A program made the position numbers and the translations under genes. A DNA stretch of 64,000 bases from NCBI RefSeq assembly GCF_014898055.3, contig NW_023605083.1, forward strand, positions 97,040,486-97,104,485, given 5' to 3'. This DNA comes from Talpa occidentalis (lineage: Eukaryota > Chordata > Mammalia > Eulipotyphla > Talpidae). Positions 57,679 to 64,000 of this stretch are shown piece after piece; positions within the stretch are counted from its first letter, which is position 1; every line of letters begins with the position of its first letter. The notes under the pieces are model-generated. The model searched no databases. It was not told where the DNA came from and saw only the letters and a list, made by a program, of their open reading frames with translations.

Positions 57679-60600
57679 CTATGAGTGAGACCATCGGTAT
57701 TTTTCTTTTTCTTTTTGGCTTATTTCGCTGAGCATGATCCCTTCCAGCGCCATCCATGTTGCAGCAAATTGCATGTTGTTTATCTTTTTGAATGCTGAGT
57801 AATATTCCATGGTATATATGTACCACATCTTCTTGATCCAGTCATCTATTTTTGGGCATTTGGGTTGTTTCCAAAGCTTAGCTATTGTAAACAGTGCTGC
57901 TATAAACATAGGGGTGCAGGTGTTCTTTGGAATTGATGTTTCTGTGTCCTTTGGGTAAATACCTAGGAGTGGAATTGCTGGTCATATGGAAGCTCTATGT
58001 TTAGTAGGTCCAGAAATCTCCACACAGCTTTCCACAGTGGTTGGACCAGTTTGCACTCCCACCAACAGTGCAGAAGAGTTCCTTTTTCTCCACACCCTCG
58101 CCAACATTTGTTGTTGCTAGTTTTTTTAATATGTGCCATTCTCACTGGTGTAAGATGGTATCTCATGTAGTTTTGATTTGCATTTCCCTGATGACAAGTG
58201 ATGTTGAACATTTTTTCATATGCCTGTTGCCATTTGCATTTCTCTTCAGAGAAGTTTCTTTTAAGCTCTTCTGCCATTTTTTTTGACTGGATTATTTCTT
58301 TGTTGTTGTTGAGTCTCATCAGCTCTTTGCAGATTTTTTGTGATCAGTCCTTTATCATTAGTGTTGGGTGCAAAAATGTTCTCCCAGTTGGTGGGGTTTC
58401 TCTTTGTTTTGTTATTGTCTCTTTTGCTGTGCAAAAGCTCTTTAATTTGATATAGTCCCAGCTGTTATCTTTGCCTTCACTATCACTGCTTTGGGTGATG
58501 TGTCTGTAAAGATGTCTTTGATGTGCAAATCACGTAGTGTTCGCCTATATTTCCTTCTATATATTTTATGGTTCAGGTCTTATGTCTAGTTCTTTAATCC
58601 ATTTGAGTTGATTTTTGTGTATGGTGTGAGGTGGTGGTCAAGCTTCATTCTTTTGCATGTAGCGACCCAGTTTTCCCAGCACCATTTATTGAACAAACTT
58701 TCTTTGCTCCAATGCATAGTCTTTGCTCCTTTGTCAAAGATTAGTTGACCATAAATCTGTGGGTTTATTTCTGGATTTTCTATTCGATTCCATTGGTCTG
58801 TATGTCTGTTCTTGTTCCAATACCATGCAGTTTGATTATGGCTTATGTAGTAGTAGTTTTGAAGTCTGGGAGTCTGATGCCTCCATTCCCTCTTTTTTTT
58901 TCAGGAGAGCTTTGGCTATTCGGGGTTTTTGTGATTCCATATGAATTTCATCAATAATTTTTCTATTTCTTTGAAGAATGACATTGAAATTTTGATTGGA
59001 ATAGCATTGAATCTGTATATTGCTTTTGGAAGGATGGCCATTTTAATAATGTTTATTCTTCCAATCCATGAGCAGGGGATGTCTCTCCATTTTTTTGTGT
59101 CTTCTTCTATTTCTTTTAACAGTGTTTTATAGTTTTCTTTGTATAGGTCCTTTACCTCTTTTGTTAGATTTATTCCCAAATATTTGATTTTTTTGTTTCA
59201 ATAACAAAAGGGATGGTCTTTTTGATTTCTTCTTCTTCAGATTTATTGTTTGTGTATAGGAAGGCTACTGACTTTTGCGTGTTGATTTTGTATCCTGCCA
59301 CTTTACTGAACTGATTGATGAGTTGAATTAGCTTTTCTGTGAGTTTTTTGGGGTTCTCTATGTATAATATCATATCGTCTGCAAATAGTGATAGTTTGAC
59401 TTCTTCTTTTCTATTTGGATTCCTTGGATGTCTTTCTCTTGTCTTATTGCCCTGGCTAGGACTTCCAGTATATGAAAAGCAATGGTGAGAGTGGACATCC
59501 TTGTCTTGTTCCAGATCTTAATGGAATTGCTTTCAGCTTTCACCATTGAGAATGATACTGGCTGTTGGCTTGTCATAGATGGCCTTTATGATGTTGAGGT
59601 ATGTTCCTTGTATCCAAGAATTTCAAGGGCTTTTATCATGAATGGGTGTTGCACTTTGTCGAAAGCTTTCTCAGCATCTATTGATATTATCATATGGTTT
59701 TTATATTTCTTTTTGTTGATGTGTTGGATAACGTTGATTGATTTTCGGATGTTAAACCATCCTTGTGCCCCTGGAATGAATCCACTTGGTCGTGGTGAAT
59801 TATCTTATGGATACATTGTTGGATTCTGATAGCTAAATTTTATTGAGGATTTTTGCATCAGTGTTCATTAGGGAGATTGGCCTGTAGTTTTTTTTTTGTG
59901 TTGTCCTTGTTCGGTTTTGGTATTAGTGTAATGTTGGCTTCATAGAACGTGTTTGGTATTGTCCCTTCCTTCTCAATTTTTTGGAAGAGTTTGTGAAGGA
60001 TAGGCACTAATTCGTCTCTGAATGTTTGGTAGAATTCATTTGTAAATCCATCAGGTCCTGGGCTTTTGTTTTTGGGGAGGTTTTGATTACCATTTCAATT
60101 TCGCTAATTGTAATTGGTCTGTTTAGGTGTTCTATTTCTTCTTTATCTAGCTTTGGGTGATTGTAGAGTTGTAGGAATTTGTCCATCTCCTCTAGATTGT
60201 TAAACTTGTTTCCATATAACTGTTCATAGTAGTTACTGATTATTCTTTTGATTTCTGCTGTGTCCGTTGTGATTTCTCCTCTTTCATTGATGATCCTGTT
60301 TATTTGTGCTTTCTCCCTTTTTTCCTTTGTGAGCCTGGCTAGGGGCTGTCTATTTTATTGATTTTTTCAAAGAACCAGCTCTTGGTTTCATTGATCTTTT
60401 GGATTGTTTTTTTAGTTTCAATTTCATTTATTTCTGCTTTGGTTTTTATTATTTCTTTTCTTCTACTGGTTTTGGGTTTTTTTGTTGTTCTTTTTCTAGA
60501 TCTTTGAGCTTCGAGATTAGGTTGTTTCTTTGCGTTCTTTCTTGTTTCTTGATGTGAGCTTCTATTGCTATATATTCCTCTTATTACTGCTTTTGCTGCA

Positions 60601-61465
60601 TCCCATACATTTAGGATATTGGTGTCCTCCTTGTCGTTCAATTCAAAAAATTTTTTAATTTCTTCTTTGATCTCCTCATTAGTCCAATGGTCTTCCAGTA
60701 GTGTGGTTTTTAATCTCCATGAGGTAGGAAAGTTCCTTGCCTTCTTTTTGGTTTATTTCTAGTTTGATGCCTTCATGGTCAGAAAAGATGGTTGATATGA
60801 TTTCAATCTTGGTGTATCTGTTGATGTTTGTCTTGTGCCCCAGTATGTGATCGATCCTGGAGAATGATCCGTGTGCACTTGAGAAAATGTGTACTCCGTT
60901 TTTTTGGGGTTTAGTGTTCTATAGATGTCTGTTAAGCCCAATTGCTCTAGGTCTTTATTTAGAGCTTTGGTTTCTTTACTTATTTTTTGTCTTGTTGATC
61001 TATCCATTGTTGATAGTGGTGTGTTTGAAGTCTCCCACTACGTATGTGTTTCTCTGATGTCTGTTTTCAGAGAGGACAACAGTTGTCTGATATATTTTGG
61101 TGCTCCTTCGTTTGGTGAGTATATGTTAATGAGTGTTATTTCTTCTTGAAGTATTGTCCCCTTGATCATAATGTAGTGACCATTGGGGTCTCTTTTTATC
61201 TTTTTGAGTTTGAAATCTGTTTTATCTGATATAAGTATAGCTGTTCCTGCTTTCTTTTTTGGTCCATTTGCTTGTAGGATTGTTTTCCATCCTTTAACTT
61301 TGAGCCTATTTTTATCTTTTGTAGCTAAATGTGTTTCCTGGAGACAGCAAAAGGTTGGGTTTTGTTTCTTAATCCAGGCTGCAACTCTCTGTGTCTTTTT
61401 ATTGAAGAGTTTAGTCCATTTACATTTAGAGTTAATATTGATATGTTAACATCTGTATTTGCCAT
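57679..61465 (-). pseudogene. L1 ORF2 (endonuclease-reverse transcriptase), frameshifted
   Basis: Encoded an L1 ORF2 protein of about 1,262 codons: an APE-type endonuclease that nicks target DNA and a reverse transcriptase that primes from the nick. The start ATG is at 61,465-61,463 and the stop TAG at 57,681-57,679. Seen in order: endonuclease N-terminus LTLNVNGLNS (catalytic Asn), QETH (catalytic Glu), SRIDHILGH and IFSDHEG (SDH at 60,783-60,775), RT core LFADDM (59,385-59,371) and the Cys-rich C-terminus [18 protein letters not shown]. At least five frameshifts exist, including a 2-bp insertion soon after NVNGLN and a 1-bp deletion just before LFADDM, so no full protein is made. The ORF starts about 70 bp after the ancestral ORF1 stop. 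Confidence 0.93.
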
Positions 61466-61538
61466 TGTGTTTGTCTTTCCTTTGATTTTATTTATTTATT
61501 CTTTAATAACTTTTTTTTTTTTTGGCCTTCTTTCATTG

Positions 61539-62599
61539 TTATTCGTCCCTCTGAGGTTCTGGCTTTAGGACTCCTTGTAGTATTTTTTGGAGTGGGGGTT
61601 TAGTTGCAATGAAATTCCGGAGTTTCTGTTTGTCTGGGAAGGTCCATATTCTTTTTCAAAGAGGAAGGAGAGCTTTGCGGGATAGAGTATTCTTGGTTGG
61701 CATCTGTTTTCTTGGAGTCTGTTGACTATGTCCCTCCACTCTCTCCTTGCCCGTAGTGTTTCTTCGGAGAAGTCTGATGTCAGCCTGATTGGTTTTCCTT
61801 TGAATGTTATCTGTTTCTTCCCTCTTGCCAGCTTCATTATTTTTTCCTTGTCCTGGATTCTTGGGAGCTTTACTATTATGTGTCTTGCTGTATTTTTCCT
61901 TTCGTCGTGGAAGTTTGGTGTTCTTCTTGCTTCTTGTATATCAATTTTCAGCTCCTTCTTCACATTTGGGAAGTTCTCTTCAATTATCTCTTTGAATATT
62001 TTCTCTGTTCCTACATCTCTCTCCTCTCCTTCTGGTATTCCTATAACTCTTATATTTCCTTTCCTCATGGAGTCAGATAGTTCCCGAAGTCTTTCTTCGT
62101 TCTTTTTCCTTCGTACTTCTCTTTCCTTTCTGTTTTGGTTCTTTTTATTTCTGTGTCTTCAAGATTACTTATTCGTTCTTCCATTTCATCTATTCTGCTT
62201 TCATTGCTTTTCCCAGAATTCTTTAGTTCTTCCATTAATTCTTTGATCTCCTGCATTTCTTTTACTTCCCTCTTTAGGGACTCAATTTTTCTTCTGACCA
62301 TTGTTTTCCTCTCTAGGGACTCAATTGCATTCTTCTGATCGTTGATTATTTTTCCTTATCATTGTTTTCTTTATGACTTCTGTCAGTTTTTTAATCACGG
62401 CAATTTTAAATTCTCTTTCTGGAAGGCTCAGAAATTCTTCCAAGTTATTGTCGTTGCAATCTGGGGGCTGGCTTTCTTTTGTGGTGTGCTTTTTTCTCTG
62501 GAGAGTTGCTAGGTTGCGTGTGGTTCTTCTCCTCCCTACTGTCTGTTTTCTAATTTGCCGTATGCGTTGGGACACTGTGTTGTTGGGACTGGCCGGCAT
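61539..62599 (-). pseudogene. L1 ORF1 (RNA-binding chaperone), frameshifted
   Basis: Encoded ORF1p, the trimeric RNA-binding protein that coats L1 RNA. The start at 62,599 (MPASPNNTVSQR) gives a basic N-terminus. A coiled coil follows at about 62,300-62,065 (Glu/Lys-rich heptads such as SRIDEMEERISNLEDTE), then the RRM (VIGIPEGEE) and C-terminal domain (RHIIVKLP, GKPIRLTSDFSEETLRARRE). Frameshifts at about 62,330, 62,070 and 61,640 separate the pieces. After the last one, the ancestral frame ends at TAA, 61,541-61,539. Confidence 0.9.
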
Positions 62600-62660
62600 C
62601 TTGGTGGGCTTCTCTGTTCCCCTCTGTTCTTCCAGGAGTCATCTGTCAGTTTCAAGCAGC

Positions 62661-63022
62661 CTTTACTGGAGAAAGGTCCCTGTTCTAAAATGCCGATGTG
62701 GGGACACACTCCCTGTGCGCCTGGTCTGCCCCGGCGGTGGTTCCTGCCCCCCTGGGCTTGGACTGCAGGCCAGAGGGGGTCTGGCGTGGGCGAACTTCCC
62801 CCGCTCACCTCTGGCTCCTGAGGAAGCCTTCTGCAGGTAGTCTTTACTGAAGAAATGTCCCTGTTCTAAAATGGTGATGTGGGACACACTCCCTGCGCTT
62901 CTGGTCTCAGGCACACTATTCTGCGCGCCTGGTCTGCCCCGGCTGTGGGTGCTCGCTCCCTGTGGGCTCAGACTACTTGTTCGGAAGGGGCCCGGTGTGG
63001 GCTAACTCCCCAGCTGGCCACT
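62661..63022 (-). repeat. Two diverged tandem monomers of about 181 bp (L1 5' UTR)
   Basis: The block starting 'ctttactggagaaaggtccc' (62,661) recurs at 62,842 as 'ctttactgaagaaatgtccc'. Both then carry 'ctgttctaaaatg', a 'gtggg(g)acacactccctg' segment and 'cctggtctgccccgg'. The second has an internal insertion of about 20 bp. Confidence 0.85.
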
Positions 63023-63222
63023 AGCTCCTTCAGTAGCCTGTGCTGGGGTCAAGTCGCTAGGTGGCACCAGAGATCTCTCCTAGAGCCCTTGGGGAGCTGA
63101 TTTTCCACCCCGTGGGACAGGGAGCAGAGCGGGATGGTAGGGTACACCTCAACGGCTTTGGGGTGCTGTGTCTGCCTGTGCCCCACCGTCGTGGGGAACC
63201 CACGCCCCTAATTTCGTGCCCC

Positions 63223-63488
63223 GGGTCTCAGTTCCAAAGCCCTCAGTTCCAGGACGCGGGCTGTAGCCCAGATCAGTGGCGCGGGAATGGCGCCTTTTGA
63301 ATCCCGCTCCCTGCCTGGGCGCCTTGTTCCTGCTCACTCAGGGAGGGCCTCCGCCGGGTCTCAGTTCCAAAGCCCTCAGTTTCCAGGCGCGGGCTGTAGC
63401 CCAGATCAGTGGCGCGGAATGGGCCTTTGAATCCCACTCCCCTGCCTGGGCACTTGTTCCTGCTCACTCAGGAGGCCTCCGCCGTCTC
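63223..63488 (-). repeat. Two near-identical tandem monomers of 133 bp (L1 5' UTR)
   Basis: 'gggtctcagttccaaagccc' occurs at 63,223 and 63,356. Both units run through 'cgggctgtagcccagatcag', 'gcctgggc' and 'ttgttcctgctcactcag' to 'cctccgcc'. They differ mainly by single-base indels in G/C runs. Confidence 0.92.
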
Positions 63489-63975
63489 CCCGCAAGCCTA
63501 GGTCGCAGGCGCAGGGCCTGGGCAGCTGCAATCTGGCGCCGCTTTGCGCAAGCTTACCGGGCGGCTGGGGCTGTGTGCTGGTGCTGGTCTCCTCTGTGGG
63601 CGGGCCTCTTTATGGCGCCTGGAGCTCACCTCCGCGGCGATCCTGCAGGGTTCGCCTCAGCTCCCGTTCACGGGTGTGGTGGCTGAAATAGTTCCTTTCC
63701 ACTCACAGTCCCGCTTGCTGCATCCGTTTTTCTTGTTGGCGTTTTGGTTTGTTGTTTCCCTCGTCTCTGCCGGTCGGAGAGTGCCGCCTCTGTGGGCGGG
63801 GGAGGGGAGCAGGGTTCTGCGCTTCCTCCCTTCTCGTCCTCTTTATGGCAACTTTCTTCTTCGGCAGTTTGCTGGAGTCGTCCGTTTATCTTCCTGTCTC
63901 AGTTCTCACTGGGACCTGCCGCTTTTCCTCCCTATTAACTTTTTTTAATGGAGATCTTACTCGCAGCGTCTCCTC

Positions 63976-63986
63976 GCCGCCATGTT
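63976..63986 (-). promoter_or_regulatory. YY1-like site at the L1 5' end
   Basis: Minus strand AACATGGCGGC, matching the YY1 core (A/C-ATGGCGGC), 14-24 bases from the element's first base in the window. Known human L1s have a YY1 site in the same place that fixes the transcription start. Confidence 0.75.
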
Positions 63987-64000
63987 GCTCCGCCCCTTTC

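Larger units (their letters stand above)
57487..64000 (-). mobile_element. Near-full-length L1, antisense, reaching the window edge
   Basis: Reading on the minus strand from 64,000: GGGGCGGAGCAACATGGCGG start, CpG-rich 5' UTR, ORF1, a spacer of about 70 bp, ORF2 from 61,465 to 57,679, a G-rich 3' UTR and a poly-A tail of about 22 A (57,487-57,508). At about 6.5 kb it has the full mammalian L1 length. Frameshifts in both ORFs make it non-autonomous now, but divergence looks low. Its 5' TSD, if any, is beyond the window. Confidence 0.95.
62600..64000 (-). promoter_or_regulatory. L1 5' UTR / internal promoter, CpG-rich
   Basis: About 1.4 kb upstream of ORF1, strikingly richer in G+C and CpG than the window as a whole. 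It contains two kinds of tandem monomer and ends in a YY1-like site, as expected of a TATA-less internal pol II promoter. The many open frames on both strands here reflect high GC and are not genes. Confidence 0.85.

Noticed and set aside
61722..62246. 174-codon + strand frame rich in Ser, Phe and Leu
   Set aside because: Antisense to L1 ORF1; hydrophobic content comes from the reversed A-rich strand.
62373..63948. Several + strand frames of 70-155 codons at the right edge
   Set aside because: They are antisense to the L1 ORF1 start and CpG-rich 5' UTR; high GC lowers stop frequency.
1..64000. tRNA genes suggested by A and B boxes in SINEs
   Set aside because: The boxes belong to tRNA-derived SINE heads; no cloverleaf-complete tRNA was seen.

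Overview
The window is nuclear DNA of a placental mammal. Three things show this: a spliced exon of a vertebrate heparan sulfate 3-O-sulfotransferase; old placental repeats (MIR, L2, MLT1-type LTRs, hAT and Tigger transposons, old L1s); and a young, lineage-specific tRNA-derived SINE of about 250-290 bp present in twelve copies. The SINE is not primate Alu, rodent B1/B2 or pig PRE-1. Its head has a laurasiatherian look, and a bat is a reasonable guess, but the species cannot be fixed from sequence alone.

Layout. Bases 1-435 are intron, with an antisense SINE ending 170 bp before the acceptor. Bases 436-1054 are the last coding exon of an HS3ST3A1/HS3ST3B1-type gene on the + strand, encoding most of the sulfotransferase domain through to the stop codon. 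Its 3' UTR follows, perhaps as far as about 4.4 kb. No further protein-coding exon can be supported from there to 64 kb. The remainder is gene-poor, repeat-rich intergenic DNA: SINEs with clear target-site duplications (TSDs), two 5'-inverted (twin-primed) L1 tails, nested L1/SINE/hAT insertions, MLT1-type LTRs, a Tigger-derived transposase relic, a TA-flanked miniature DNA transposon, a probable solo retroviral LTR and microsatellites.

The right end (57,487-64,000) is one nearly full-length antisense L1. Every landmark is visible: poly-A tail, G-rich 3' UTR, ORF2 with catalytic codons for both endonuclease and reverse transcriptase, ORF1, a CpG-rich 5' UTR with two kinds of tandem monomer, and a YY1-like site 14 bases from the window edge. 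Several frameshifts break both ORFs.

The most unusual structure is a pair of about 290-bp blocks, roughly 96% alike, at 33,991 and 35,554. The first copy ends within 4 bp of the solo LTR. No new coding system, CRISPR array or operon-like structure was found. All assignments to repeat families come from memory of consensus sequences and were not searched.
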